DNA of 64,000 bases from Pseudomonadota bacterium (GCA_021783995.1 JAJXTH010000001.1:103274-167273); one strand, 5' to 3'; counted from the first letter of the stretch, positions 17,990-29,249 are shown. Notes: generated by a model not told the origin, from the letters alone. Made by a program: numbers and translations.

Positions 17990-18676
17990 TTATGCGCTGA
18001 GGCTCGTCTGATCGACGCGCACACCGACACCCATAGTGCTGGAAAGCGACATCTTCTTCATGAAGATGCCCTTGGACGACGCAGGCTTGGCCTTGGAAAG
18101 CGCATCAACCAGCGCGAGCAGATTCTCGCGCAACGCTTCCGACGCAAAGGACGCGCGGCCTATCGTGCACTGGATGATACCATTTTTGTCGTTACGGTAC
18201 TGGACCTGGCCCGCCTTGGCGTTCCTGACCGCTCCCGCGACGTCCGCCGAAACCGTACCCACCTTCGGGTTTGGCATCAGTCCGCGTGGGCCCAGAATCT
18301 GTCCAAGCTGGCCTACCAGACGCATTGCGTCGGGGCTTGCGATCACCACGTCGAAATCCAGATTGCCACCCTTGATGGATTCGGCCAGATCGTCGAAGCC
18401 CACCGTATCCGCGCCTGCAGCCTTGGCTTCCTCAGCCTTGGCACCCTGCGCAAAAACCGCGACGCGCACGCTCTTGCCCGTGCCGCGAGGCAACACGACA
18501 GAACCGCGCACCAGCTGATCCGATTTGCGCGCATCGATGCCCAGATTCACCGCCACATCGATGGACTCGTCGAACTTGGCCACCGCGTTTTCCTTGACCA
18601 ACGTCAGGGCTTCGTTAAGTGTATACAGTTTGTTGCGATCGACTTTGCTTGCAATTGCTTTATAGCGCTTGGACAT
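17990..18676 (-). CDS. rplA: 50S ribosomal protein L1
   Basis: L1 forms the mobile stalk at the E site and, in E. coli, represses the rplKA operon. 228 residues, close to the usual 230, start [18 protein letters not shown], conserved [14 protein letters not shown] and [14 protein letters not shown] motifs. Its ATG overlaps the rplK stop by one base (TAATG). Confidence 0.98.
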   Translation of the reverse strand: MSKRYKAIASKVDRNKLYTLNEALTLVKENAVAKFDESIDVAVNLGIDARKSDQLVRGSVVLPRGTGKSVRVAVFAQGAKAEEAKAAGADTVGFDDLAESIKGGNLDFDVVIASPDAMRLVGQLGQILGPRGLMPNPKVGTVSADVAGAVRNAKAGQVQYRNDKNGIIQCTIGRASFASEALRENLLALVDALSKAKPASSKGIFMKKMSLSSTMGVGVRVDQTSLSA

Positions 18677-19107
18677 TATTGACCCTCCACGGTGATGCCG
18701 ATGCTGCGAGCGCTGCCCGCTATGGTGCGTACGGCCGCATCCATGTCTGCGGCTGTCAGGTCCGGCATCTTGGTTGTTGCAATTTCTTCCGCCTGCTTGC
18801 GTGTCAGATGACCGACCTTGGCGGTGTGCGGTGTCGCACTACCCTTCTGAATGCCTGCCGCCTTCTTGATCAGTATGGTCGCAGGAGGTGTCTTCATCAC
18901 GAAGGTGAAGCTCTTGTCCGCGAACGCGGTGATCACGACAGGAATGGGCAGACCCGGTTCCACGCCCTGGGTTGCCGCATTGAACGCCTTGCAGAACTCC
19001 ATGATGTTGAGGCCGCGCTGGCCCAGCGCAGGACCTATCGGCGGACTCGGATTTGCCTTGCCTGCAGGCACCTGCAGCTTGATGTAGCCTATGACTTTCT
19101 TTGCCAT
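18676..19107 (-). CDS. rplK: 50S ribosomal protein L11
   Basis: L11 is in the GTPase-associated centre and is needed for RelA activation. 143 residues, start [18 protein letters not shown] with the proline-rich [19 protein letters not shown] motif. AGGAGA lies upstream of the ATG. Overlaps rplA by one base. Confidence 0.98.
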   Translation of the reverse strand: MAKKVIGYIKLQVPAGKANPSPPIGPALGQRGLNIMEFCKAFNAATQGVEPGLPIPVVITAFADKSFTFVMKTPPATILIKKAAGIQKGSATPHTAKVGHLTRKQAEEIATTKMPDLTAADMDAAVRTIAGSARSIGITVEGQ

Positions 19108-19161
19108 GTTACTCTCCTATCTAACGGGTAAACGAGGTTTAGAGCCTCTCCCCAATCACAG

Positions 19162-19209
19162 GAAACGACAAACGGGAAACGCATTTCTGCGCCTCCCCGC
19201 TCGCCGCTT
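19162..19209 (-). other. G-U-rich RNA hairpin between nusG and rplK
   Basis: The two arms (plus 19162-19183 and 19187-19209) match as inverted repeats except at about seven positions where one arm has A and the other has C on the plus strand. In the minus-strand transcript each of these becomes a G-U pair, so the RNA forms an almost unbroken stem of over 20 pairs with a three-base loop; a plus-strand RNA would have A-C mismatches instead. No strong U-run follows. Confidence 0.65.
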
Positions 19210-19217
19210 CCCTCTCT

Positions 19218-19751
19218 TCAGCCCTTCTCTACCTGGCCGAAATCCAGCTCCACGGGTGTCGCGCGACCGAAGATCGTCACCGCCACCCGTATCTTGTTCT
19301 TGTCGTAATTGACTTCCTCGACCACGCCGGTGAAGTCCGTGAACGGACCCTCCTTCACGCGTACAGCCTCGCCCACCTCGAACAGCACCTTGGGCCTCGG
19401 CTTCTCGACTCCGGCCTGCATCTGCTGCATGATGTTCTGCACTTCCTTTGCGCTGATGGGAGTAGGACGCATCGCCGAACCGCCGAGGAATCCGGTCACC
19501 TTGGGCGTATTCTTCACCAGATGCCAGGATTCGTCCGTCATCTCCATCTCCACCAGCACATAGCCCGGAAAGAACTTGCGCTCGGACGTGACCTTCTGGC
19601 CCGACTTCAGCTCGACCACTTCCTCGACGGGAACCAGTATCTGGCCAAACTTGTCCTGCATGCTCTCGCGCTGTATGCGCTCCGCCAGCGCCCTGGCCAC
19701 GCTCTTCTCGAATTGAGAGTACGTGTGAACAACATACCAACTCATCGCCAT
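19218..19751 (-). CDS. nusG: Transcription termination/antitermination factor NusG
   Basis: NusG binds RNA polymerase with its N-terminal domain and Rho or S10 with its C-terminal KOW domain. 177 residues; N-terminus [22 protein letters not shown] motif [18 protein letters not shown] near residue 125-145. The ATG shares one base with the secE stop (TAATG); ATG three residues in is an alternative. Confidence 0.97.
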   Translation of the reverse strand: MAMSWYVVHTYSQFEKSVARALAERIQRESMQDKFGQILVPVEEVVELKSGQKVTSERKFFPGYVLVEMEMTDESWHLVKNTPKVTGFLGGSAMRPTPISAKEVQNIMQQMQAGVEKPRPKVLFEVGEAVRVKEGPFTDFTGVVEEVNYDKNKIRVAVTIFGRATPVELDFGQVEKG

Positions 19752-20110
19752 TATTCAGCCCGTCCCATCAGTCTATTCACCAAGGTCATCAAACTGGCGT
19801 CGACCATCCACAAAAACAGCGCCATCGTGATTGCAAACACGATCACAATGCCCGTTGTTTGCATCGTTTCTTTTTGCGACGGCCAGACCACGCGTTTGGC
19901 CTCGGCAACGGAATCCCTCGCAAAGACCAGGAAGCGCTTTCCGGGTTCACTGGTGTAGGCAACCCCAGCCGCAAGCAAAATCCCCAACAGCACCGAGAGC
20001 ACGCGCAGCATGCCCGCAAGCGCAACGGTACTATCCTGCAGATAGTAGTAGCCCGCAACGCCCCCGACCACGAACAGAAATGCGATGAGCAACCTGATTT
20101 TGTCCGACAT
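19751..20110 (-). CDS. secE: Preprotein translocase subunit SecE
   Basis: Essential small SecYEG subunit in the inner membrane. 119 residues with three membrane segments in the E. coli-type layout: about 5-22, 31-50 and a conserved C-terminal one around 88-112, preceded by the amphipathic [20 protein letters not shown] cytoplasmic helix, the family signature. Coupled to nusG. Confidence 0.96.
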   Translation of the reverse strand: MSDKIRLLIAFLFVVGGVAGYYYLQDSTVALAGMLRVLSVLLGILLAAGVAYTSEPGKRFLVFARDSVAEAKRVVWPSQKETMQTTGIVIVFAITMALFLWMVDASLMTLVNRLMGRAE

Positions 20111-20138
20111 GCTCTTCCAATTAACGATTACTTAAATC

Positions 20139-20214
20139 TGGCAGGCCAGGAGGGTCTCGAACCCCCAACCCTCGGTTTTGGAGACCGATACTCTACCAAT
20201 TGAGCTACTGGCCT
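20139..20214 (-). tRNA. trnW: tRNA-Trp (CCA anticodon)
   Basis: Full cloverleaf on the minus strand: acceptor AGGCCAG pairing with CTGGCCT, D-loop AGCTCAATTGGTAGAG, anticodon loop CTCCAAA, T-loop GGTTCGAGACC, encoded 3' CCA. Lies between the tuf terminator and secE, as in other proteobacteria. Confidence 0.98.
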
Positions 20215-20283
20215 AAAAAACTTGGGAAGGAAGAAGGGAGAAGGTCAAAACCCCTTCCTCCTCCCCCTTCGCCCTTCTCGTCC
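20215..20283 (-). terminator. Purine-rich long-stem terminator downstream of tuf copy 2
   Basis: After the tuf stop the transcript has a purine arm (GGGACGAGAAGGGCGAAG and on), a short loop, a pyrimidine arm (CCTTCTCCCTTCTTCCTTCC) and six U residues that abut tRNA-Trp. It is the best formed of the tuf terminators and would limit read-through into trnW-secE-nusG. Confidence 0.7.
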
Positions 20284-20285
20284 CT

Positions 20286-21476
<1,191 letters not shown>

Positions 21477-21508
21477 ATTTTTTCCTTAAGTCAAACGTTA
21501 ACAATAAA

Positions 21509-21583
<75 letters not shown>

Positions 21584-21588
21584 AAAAC

Positions 21589-21662
21589 TGGAGCGGGTGA
21601 AGGGAATCGAACCCTCGTCGTAAGCTTGGAAGGCTTCTGCTCTACCATTGAGCTACACCCGC
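21589..21662 (-). tRNA. trnG: tRNA-Gly (TCC anticodon)
   Basis: Minus-strand cloverleaf: acceptor GCGGGTG with CACCCGC, anticodon loop CTTCCAA, T-loop GGTTCGATTCC, encoded CCA. Five bases upstream of tRNA-Thr. Confidence 0.98.
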
Positions 21663-21718
21663 AAGCTCATACTACACCGTCAATGCTTGCCACTAGCAGC
21701 CGGATCATCTCTAAAAAC

Positions 21719-21804
21719 TGGTGGAGGGGGACGGATTCGAACCATCGTACTCATAAGAGGGCAGATTTACAGTCTGCTGCCTTTAACCACTCGGCCACCC
21801 CTCC
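21719..21804 (-). tRNA. trnY: tRNA-Tyr (GTA anticodon)
   Basis: Minus-strand type II tRNA of 86 bases with a long variable arm; acceptor GGAGGGG with CCCCTCC, anticodon loop ACTGTAAA, T-loop GGTTCGAATCC, encoded CCA. First gene of the tRNA-tuf operon. Confidence 0.98.
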
Positions 21805-21818
21805 AAACTGAACGCGTC

Positions 21819-21847
21819 ATTATGCGCATCCATGCCCCAACTGTCAA
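21819..21847 (-). promoter_or_regulatory. Strong sigma-70 promoter of the tRNA-tufB operon
   Basis: TTGACA (21847-21842), 17-base spacer, CATAAT (21824-21819), then GACGCG as a GC-rich discriminator, with a start expected near 21812, eight bases ahead of tRNA-Tyr. An A/T-only tract (aaataaatatata) abuts the -35 like an UP element. GC-rich discriminator and UP element are typical of stringently controlled stable-RNA promoters. Confidence 0.8.
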
Positions 21848-21854
21848 TATATAT

Positions 21855-23150
21855 TTATTTTATCCTGTACAGCGCGGACTGGGCATGCGCATCCAGCCCC
21901 TCCCCGAACGCAAGCGTCGAAGCTATCTTTCCAAGGTATTGCGCGCCTTTTTCCGACACCTTGATCAGGCTGCTGCGCTTCTGGAAGTCGTAGACTCCCA
22001 GCGGCGAGGAAAATCTCGCGGTGCCAGAGGTTGGCAGCACATGATTGGGGCCTGCACAGTAGTCTCCCAGAGACTCGGAGGTGTAGCGCCCCATGAAGAT
22101 CGCTCCCGCATGCTTCAACCTGGGCAGCAGCGCATCCGGGTCCGCCACGGAAAGCTCAAGATGCTCGGGCGCGATGCGGTTGCTGATGGCGCAGGCCTCA
22201 TCCAAACTTCCCACATGGATCATCGCTCCGCGGTTCTGCAACGCGGTCGCGATGATCTCCCGGCGCGGCATCCTTTCCAGCAGCCTATCCACGCTTTTTG
22301 CGACCTCGCCCAGGAAACCGGCGTCCGGGGAAATCAGTATCGCCTGAGCCAGCTCGTCGTGTTCCGCCTGCGAGAACAGATCCATCGCGACCCAGTCCGG
22401 GTCGGTCTTGCCATCGCAGATCACGAGTATTTCCGACGGGCCCGCGATCATGTCTATCCCGCACACACCGAACACGCGGCGTTTGGCGCTGGCCACATAC
22501 GCATTGCCCGGCCCCACGATCTTGTCCACCTTCGGAATGGTTTTCGTGCCGTATGCCAGGGCGCCCACGGCCTGCGCCCCGCCTATCGTGAACACGCGAT
22601 CGACGCCGGCAAGATGGGCGGCCGCGAGCACCAGCCGGTTCTTCTGTCCGTCGGGCGTCGGCACCACCATGATCAGCTCGGCCACGCCCGCCACCTTCGC
22701 AGGCAGCGCATTCATCAACACCGAGGAGGGATAGGCGGCCTTTCCTCCGGGAACATAGAGCCCCACACGGTCCAGAGGCGTGACCTGTTGACCCAGCAGC
22801 GTGCCGTCCCGGTCCAGATAACTCCAGGAAGCCTGAACCTGCTTCTCGTGGTATTCCCTGACGCGCACCGCTGCCTCCTCCAGCGCTTCGCGCTGATCGT
22901 GCGGCAGCGCATCGAATGCTGCGCGCAGCTCCTCTTTTGGCAGCTCCAGATCACCCGACTTCGAGACAGAGAGCCTGTCGAACCGCGCGGTGTACTCCAG
23001 CACGGCGGTGTCGCCGCGCGTGCGCACATCGCTCAATATGGAAGCGACGGTCGCCTCCAGCTTTTCATCCGCTTCCGCCTCGAAGGCAAGTAGGGCATTG
23101 AGCCTTTGCTCGAAGTCGGGCGCGCTGCTCGATAATTGTTGGATATCCAT
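21855..23150 (-). CDS. hisD: Histidinol dehydrogenase
   Basis: Catalyses the last two steps of histidine synthesis, histidinol to histidine, with NAD and zinc. About 431 residues from [13 protein letters not shown]; an upstream ATG at 23180 adds ten non-conserved residues. Signatures include [19 protein letters not shown], the substrate-binding GPSEILVI and the conserved [20 protein letters not shown] region. Normally next to hisG in related bacteria; here 3.4 kb of other genes separate them. Confidence 0.97.
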   Translation of the reverse strand: MDIQQLSSSAPDFEQRLNALLAFEAEADEKLEATVASILSDVRTRGDTAVLEYTARFDRLSVSKSGDLELPKEELRAAFDALPHDQREALEEAAVRVREYHEKQVQASWSYLDRDGTLLGQQVTPLDRVGLYVPGGKAAYPSSVLMNALPAKVAGVAELIMVVPTPDGQKNRLVLAAAHLAGVDRVFTIGGAQAVGALAYGTKTIPKVDKIVGPGNAYVASAKRRVFGVCGIDMIAGPSEILVICDGKTDPDWVAMDLFSQAEHDELAQAILISPDAGFLGEVAKSVDRLLERMPRREIIATALQNRGAMIHVGSLDEACAISNRIAPEHLELSVADPDALLPRLKHAGAIFMGRYTSESLGDYCAGPNHVLPTSGTARFSSPLGVYDFQKRSSLIKVSEKGAQYLGKIASTLAFGEGLDAHAQSALYRIK

Positions 23151-23224
23151 TTCATCAGCCGAATTTGATATACCCGGCATTTTAATGGACCTCGGTCCCG
23201 AAAGCTATCGAGCGCAGAATCGCG

Positions 23225-25837
23225 TCACGCCATCTCCCTCGCGTGGAACCTGTCCAGCATCTTCTCCACTGACATCACCATCATGATGCGCCGCTCCGCG
23301 CCCATGGGTTTCACAAGGCTGTCCAGCAGCGAGCCGCCATCCGACATCATGTCCGGCACGGATTCGATCTGCGATGCCGGGATTTCCGCGATCTCGCCCA
23401 GGCTGTCCACCAGTATGCCAAAGCGCAGCTTCTCGCTCTGCGGCGCGCGCAGGATCAGCACCTGCCGGCTGGATTCGCGACCACGCCTTCTTTCATCCAC
23501 ATGTCTTTTTGCACCAACGATTTCCGACAGATCGAAGATGGTCAGCGCTTGGTCGTCGTACATCAGGCAGCCTTCCACCCACTCGGATGCGCCCGGCATC
23601 CTGGTGAGCCTGTCCGCGTCTATCGCCTCGACGACGGAGTTCGTGCGCACGCCGTACCAGTTCCGGCCGATATAGAAGCTCGCGATGTCCACCGTGTCCG
23701 CGCTCTTCGTCTGGCGCAGCGCATAGGTGTCCACCGCGATGTCGCGCATCGAATAAAGGTTCTCCGCATCGACGACGCGGTCGGAAAGCGGGGAGAAGAT
23801 GAGCGCCACCACGTCGTTCTGGTTTTTGTCCTCTGGCGACTTGTATTCCCTGTAGCCCGCGCTCATGCAGGACCCGACGGCATAATAACAGCCTTCGTGA
23901 ATGATGATGTTGGTGCAGCTCTCGCCATGCTGGAGATTGAAGAACTCGTAGCCTATCATCAACTTCATGCCCGGCTTGAGACTTTGGTCAGTGCTTGATA
24001 TCACCCGCCCGTCGCGCGCGGCGAACACGGCGAATGTGCCGGGAACCAGACTGCCATCCGCCTGGCGAGGAAGGGCGTCTTTCAGCATCGCCTGGAATTG
24101 CGGCGCAGAATCGAACACGATGGCGATTCCGCCCACGGGATCGTTCCCGTCAGGCTCTCGCACGGCGGCAGTGAAGATGTAAGTCTCTTCGCCCGCATAA
24201 AGCTCGCTGGCCGCAAAACCCGATGTGCTGTAGCTCTGCGTGTCGCCAAGCCCCAGCGTCGGCCTCACCCAGCCCTCATTGAGCGGCTTGCCTATCCAGT
24301 CGTTGTAGGCCGGATTCGATACGGCGACGACGCGGCCGGACTGATCGAAGAGGATCAGGTTGCTGTAAACCGTATACAGCGAATTGATCTTCTTCAGCAC
24401 ATCCGTGAGCCTGCGCCTCTGCTCAGCGTCTGACTTTCCGCTCTTCGACAGCTCTTCCCGGAACAGGCGCGTCATTGCCCACCACCTGCAGTCGTTGGCG
24501 CGCTCGTACAGGTTGCGATCCATGATCTCGATTGCAAGGGCCGCCTGAGCACCGCAGTCGAAAAGAACAGTCGAAATCACCGTCTTGTAGAGGTTAGTCG
24601 TGGACTCGCTGTAGACGTTGCGCGTGCGTATGCCGGTGCTGCCTATCTCCCTCAGCAGTATCTTTGCGAAATCGGCGTTGTGCGCCGCGCTCTCGCGCGC
24701 AAGCCAGATGTTGCCGTTCCAGACGGCGCGGTTCAATTCCTGCTGTATGCTGGCCGCCTTGAGCGGGATTTCGCGCAATTCCTGGCTGAACAGGTTCGAA
24801 GTCTCCAGCACGCCCTTCACCACATCCTCGGCAACCAGCTCCAGCTCGTGCGCATCTGACATCTCGAAGGCATGATGCAGCGGCGCCATCGCATGTCCCA
24901 GCCACCCCGGTCCGCCGTATCCCTGGTAACCGTGAGTCTGGCAGGTGGTCGCGAGATATTCGCGCCCGGCAAACCTTATGATGCGACAACCGTTTTTGCA
25001 CGTCGGCTCCATCTGGACGCCTACCGGAAACTGGTGGGGATCGCTGCTGGCGATGATCCTGCCGGAGGCGTCGAGCAGCGTGATGATGGTCCAGTCATCC
25101 TCGGCGACCAGACTCTCGAATATCCTGCGGCACTCGTCCTGCAGCCTGAAGCAGAGGCACAGCACGCCCACCGGATGGCTGCCGTCCCTGGACATCACCC
25201 GGTATGCATAGATCAGCGGGCTGTCTTCGCCCGGCAGCAGGTCGGTCGGACGGAATACCTCGATATAGCCTGCCTCAGTGGTCAATGCATCCTTCAGAAA
25301 TCCGTCCGCAGTACGTTCGACCGGGTTGTCGGCGTCAAGCTGCGCCAGCACCTCGCCATCGGAGGAAAGCAGGATGATGTTGTGGTATACGGAATATTTC
25401 TTCACATACTCCGCAAAGCGGGAACGCATACCGGACTGCCATCCTTCATCTCGTTTTGCGGCCTCATCCGATTCGACCGCCTCGGCGAAAGCGCATATCT
25501 CGCTGTCCATCGCGAGGAACCCGATGTCGGCGGTTCGCTCGAAGAGGTTGCGCACGAGCACATCGATGGCGACACGCGCGCATGAGCTCAGGTTCATCGC
25601 CGCCTTCTTGTAGTGCTCGCCAGACAGCTGGTCGAGGAGCACCGATGCCAGGCTGCTGAAGTCCTTGCGCATCTTGGTGATGTCCGTGCCCGCGCCCAGC
25701 AGTTGACCTAACAGGGTCAGGTTGTCATAGACCGCCTGGATTTCGGTCAGCCGTTTCTGGTCCGGCAGAAGGCCTCCCATGTAGCGGGACAGATGGGCAA
25801 GATCGGTTTGGGTCTGTGTTCTTTTGTGCTTTCTCAA
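23225..25837 (-). CDS. Soluble tandem-sensor protein with C-terminal CheW domain
   Basis: 870 residues, no signal peptide or membrane segment. The C-terminus (about 712-868) is a CheW-like domain (FYIGRNWYGVRTNSVVEAI, ILVDSLGEIAEI), which in chemotaxis couples receptors to CheA. The rest is an internal duplication: residues about 94-330 and 437-690 align in order, for example RNLFERTADIGFLAMD with RNLYERANDCRWWAMT, and DASGRIIASSD with AARDGRVISSTD. Each copy looks like a Cache/PAS-type sensing module. The start is TTG with GAGGAG six bases upstream, and a sigma-54 promoter lies about 40 bases upstream. No other che genes are in the window. A cytoplasmic sensory adaptor is inferred; ligand unknown. 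Confidence 0.75.
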   Translation of the reverse strand: MRKHKRTQTQTDLAHLSRYMGGLLPDQKRLTEIQAVYDNLTLLGQLLGAGTDITKMRKDFSSLASVLLDQLSGEHYKKAAMNLSSCARVAIDVLVRNLFERTADIGFLAMDSEICAFAEAVESDEAAKRDEGWQSGMRSRFAEYVKKYSVYHNIILLSSDGEVLAQLDADNPVERTADGFLKDALTTEAGYIEVFRPTDLLPGEDSPLIYAYRVMSRDGSHPVGVLCLCFRLQDECRRIFESLVAEDDWTIITLLDASGRIIASSDPHQFPVGVQMEPTCKNGCRIIRFAGREYLATTCQTHGYQGYGGPGWLGHAMAPLHHAFEMSDAHELELVAEDVVKGVLETSNLFSQELREIPLKAASIQQELNRAVWNGNIWLARESAAHNADFAKILLREIGSTGIRTRNVYSESTTNLYKTVISTVLFDCGAQAALAIEIMDRNLYERANDCRWWAMTRLFREELSKSGKSDAEQRRRLTDVLKKINSLYTVYSNLILFDQSGRVVAVSNPAYNDWIGKPLNEGWVRPTLGLGDTQSYSTSGFAASELYAGEETYIFTAAVREPDGNDPVGGIAIVFDSAPQFQAMLKDALPRQADGSLVPGTFAVFAARDGRVISSTDQSLKPGMKLMIGYEFFNLQHGESCTNIIIHEGCYYAVGSCMSAGYREYKSPEDKNQNDVVALIFSPLSDRVVDAENLYSMRDIAVDTYALRQTKSADTVDIASFYIGRNWYGVRTNSVVEAIDADRLTRMPGASEWVEGCLMYDDQALTIFDLSEIVGAKRHVDERRRGRESSRQVLILRAPQSEKLRFGILVDSLGEIAEIPASQIESVPDMMSDGGSLLDSLVKPMGAERRIMMVMSVEKMLDRFHAREMA

Positions 25838-25877
25838 GATGCGCTCCTCGTTTCTTGTTGTCGATGCCGAGGGTTAA

Positions 25878-25893
25878 AGCAATATCGGTGCCA
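25878..25893 (-). promoter_or_regulatory. Sigma-54 promoter of the CheW-fusion gene
   Basis: On the minus strand TGGCAC-CGATA-TTGCT matches the -24/-12 consensus (TGGCAC, TTGCT) with GG and GC ten bases apart. The start would be near 25866, about 30 bases ahead of the TTG codon. Requires an enhancer-binding activator, whose site was not identified. Confidence 0.75.
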
Positions 25894-26306
25894 GGCGAGA
25901 AAAATCCAAAAGATATTATCGTCATGTCGCAGACTCAAAAGGGATTTCCGCGGAATCTTCTCGGATAGCAATCGCCCACCGCGCCGCACATATCCGGTGC
26001 AGTCGCATGACATCCGCTACCGCCCGCACCCATTCGGGGCGCAAGTCGAAAGTCATGCTCATCATCGACGCACCCATTCAAGTGCAACTGCGGATTTCTT
26101 CAGATTGCACAGCAAGTTGGATGTCATCGTGAGGTTTTTCACGCTTCTTGCCATGCTTGTATTCGACAGGACAATCCAATGTAGCTCATTCATACCCACG
26201 CACATGGGAAACATAGTCGTATTGCCATTTCTCTTCATGTCATCCGAATTGCTCGTGAGCCGTTGTAGGCAGCGCAGCACCTAAAAACAACACAAGGAGA
26301 CGCATC
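25894..26306 (+). other. Intergenic region without a recognised gene
   Basis: About 410 bases between the sigma-54 promoter and the small secreted gene. A 72-codon minus-strand frame at 26062-26280 lacks a ribosome-binding site and family resemblance. The end holds AAGGAG eight bases before the next ATG. The activator site for the sigma-54 promoter would be expected here, but I see no clear repeat that identifies it. Confidence 0.5.
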
Positions 26307-26636
26307 ATGTTGAAAGGCAAGACCGGCATCGCAATACTGGCAATATTTGCAGCAGGGATTTCACAAGGCGCTATGGCGGAAGGCGATTTCGCGAAGGACC
26401 ATCCCCGCCGCGCAGAGGTCAATCACAGGCTCAACAACCAGAACGCACGCATCCACAAAGAGGTGAGAGAGGGAGACATGAGCCACGAGAAGGCGGAGCG
26501 GCTGCACCGCGAAGACCACAGAATCCGCCAGGAAGAACGCCACATGGCGGCAGAGCATGGCGGCGCGATCACGCCGCAGGAGCAGGCTGTGCTAAACCGC
26601 CAGGAAAACAGGGTCAGCCGCCAGATCGGCCAGTAG
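26307..26636 (+). CDS. Small secreted charged protein, function unknown
   Basis: 109 residues. A Sec signal peptide (MLKGKTGIAILAIFAAGISQ then GAMA, cut before EGDF) precedes a highly charged, His/Arg/Glu-rich, apparently helical mature region with repeated HRED/HKE-type patterns and many Gln/Asn. No membrane segment follows, so a periplasmic location is likely. AAGGAG precedes the ATG. It is convergent with hisG, two bases apart. I do not recognise a named family; its position beside the CheW fusion could be chance. Confidence 0.75.
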   Translation: MLKGKTGIAILAIFAAGISQGAMAEGDFAKDHPRRAEVNHRLNNQNARIHKEVREGDMSHEKAERLHREDHRIRQEERHMAAEHGGAITPQEQAVLNRQENRVSRQIGQ

Positions 26637-26638
26637 AC

Positions 26639-27277
26639 TTATCGCCTGAGCGCTTTTTCGAAGGTATCCAGCATGGGCTGGATGTCGTGGCGCTTGAGCT
26701 TCAAGGCTGCCTGGTTCACGACCAGGCGGGAGGAGATGTCGCTGATATGCTCGACCGCCTTCAGGTGATTTGCCTTGAGCGTGTTGCCGCTGCTCACGAG
26801 ATCGACGATCACGTCTGAAAGACCCACCAGGGGCGCGAGCTCCATCGATCCGTAAAGCTTGATCAGATCGATGTGCACGCCCTTCGCGGCGAAATGCTCG
26901 CGAGCAGCGTTCACATACTTGGTCGCCACGCGCAGACGCGCGCCCTGCTTAACGGCAGACTTGTAGTCGAAGTCGTTCTTCACCGCGACCATCATCCTGC
27001 AGCGCGCGATGTTCAAATCCAGCGGCTGGTAAAGCCCTTGCCCGCCATGCTCGTTCAGCACGTCCTTGCCCGCCACGCCGATGTCGGCCGCACCGTACTG
27101 CACATAGGTCGGAACGTCGGACGCGCGCACGATGATGAGCCTCACGTCAGCACGATTCGTGTCCAGTATCAGCTTGCGCGAGGACTCGGGATCCTCCAGC
27201 GCGCGTATGCCAGCCGCCTCGAGCAATGGCAGGGTCTCTTCAAAGATGCGGCCCTTGGACAGTGCTATCGTAATCAT
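26639..27277 (-). CDS. hisG: ATP phosphoribosyltransferase, short form
   Basis: First step of histidine synthesis: ATP plus PRPP to phosphoribosyl-ATP. About 212 residues from [19 protein letters not shown], i.e. the short form that lacks the C-terminal regulatory domain and in other bacteria works as a complex with HisZ, which is not in the window. Motif [16 protein letters not shown] binds PRPP. The second of two tandem ATG codons has better spacing from AGGAG. It follows murA by eight bases, the usual betaproteobacterial order. Confidence 0.95.
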   Translation of the reverse strand: MITIALSKGRIFEETLPLLEAAGIRALEDPESSRKLILDTNRADVRLIIVRASDVPTYVQYGAADIGVAGKDVLNEHGGQGLYQPLDLNIARCRMMVAVKNDFDYKSAVKQGARLRVATKYVNAAREHFAAKGVHIDLIKLYGSMELAPLVGLSDVIVDLVSSGNTLKANHLKAVEHISDISSRLVVNQAALKLKRHDIQPMLDTFEKALRR

Positions 27278-27285
27278 CATTTCTC

Positions 27286-28581
<1,296 letters not shown>

Positions 28582-28594
28582 CTAATGAACCACT

Positions 28595-28687
28595 GATTTA
28601 TTCGTCTTCCCCGCAAAAGCGGGGAAACAGTGCCTTTGTAAAACCGTGTTCCCGCCTGCTCGGAAACGACGAAACCGAATAAATCTG
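28595..28687. repeat. Palindromic REP/BIME-like element between ibaG and murA
   Basis: A roughly 92-base imperfect palindrome. Outer arms gatttattcg and cgaataaatc match exactly; each half contains its own small hairpin (TTCCCCGC-aaaa-GCGGGGAA on the left, TTCCCGCC-tgct-CGGAAA on the right), and the centre tttgtaaaa is near symmetric. Two REP units in inverted orientation is the simplest reading. It may also act as a bidirectional terminator. Confidence 0.6.
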
Positions 28688-28694
28688 TATCTCC

Positions 28695-28940
28695 CTAATG
28701 GCTGCTCTTCCACTCTTCGGGGGTATAGGTCTTCATCGAAAGCGCGTGTATCTCCCCGCGCATGCGCTCGCCCAGCGTCTGATAGACGATCTGGTGACGC
28801 TGTATGCGGTTCTTTCCTGCAAACGCATTGCTCACCACGACCGCTTCAAAGTGCTGGCCGTCCCCGATCACGCTCAAATGTTCGGTCTCCATGCCCTCTG
28901 CGATGCCCAGCCTTATGCTCTCCGGAGTAACCATTTCCAT
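28695..28940 (-). CDS. ibaG: BolA family protein (IbaG type)
   Basis: 81 residues with the BolA fold signature: VVVSNAFAGKNRIQRHQIVYQTLGE and the conserved cysteine-less IbaG-like C-terminus EIHALSMKTYTPEEW. BolA-type proteins work with monothiol glutaredoxins in iron-sulfur handling; IbaG is usually found downstream of mla genes, as here. Start at 28940 or at an ATG two codons later. Confidence 0.9.
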   Translation of the reverse strand: MEMVTPESIRLGIAEGMETEHLSVIGDGQHFEAVVVSNAFAGKNRIQRHQIVYQTLGERMRGEIHALSMKTYTPEEWKSSH

Positions 28941-28970
28941 CCTGTCCCAAAAATTGAATTCAAAAAATGC

Positions 28971-29249
28971 TCATGCAGCCAGCATCGCGTCCACGCCGTA
29001 GAGGTGAGCGAGACTCTTCAGGCCATCGGGCATGTTCTCGACCTGCAGATTGCGCCCCTGCTTCTGCGCCGCCCTGGTCCATGCGAGCAGCATGCTTACC
29101 GCCGAAGAATCGACGGCCTCGACATTCGAGAAATCCACCAGCAGGTCCGCGCCCGCGAGATGCTTCATGCCCGTTTGATATATCTCGGGCACGGTGGACA
29201 TCACGATCCTGCCAGAGAGCAGGAGCCTGTCGCCTTCTCGCGAGATCAC
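28971..29249 (-). CDS. mlaB: STAS-domain phospholipid transport protein MlaB
   Basis: Cytoplasmic partner of the MlaF ATPase in the MlaFEDB complex. 92 residues; the STAS core DLLVDFSNVEAVDSSAVSML carries the Ser pair matching the functional Thr/Ser of the family. The start is a GTG that overlaps the mlaC stop (GTGA), so translation is coupled. Confidence 0.88.
   Translation of the reverse strand: MISREGDRLLLSGRIVMSTVPEIYQTGMKHLAGADLLVDFSNVEAVDSSAVSMLLAWTRAAQKQGRNLQVENMPDGLKSLAHLYGVDAMLAA

Noticed and set aside
26062..26280. Small minus-strand frame in the spacer upstream of the secreted protein
   Set aside because: No ribosome-binding site, no signal peptide, no recognisable motif.
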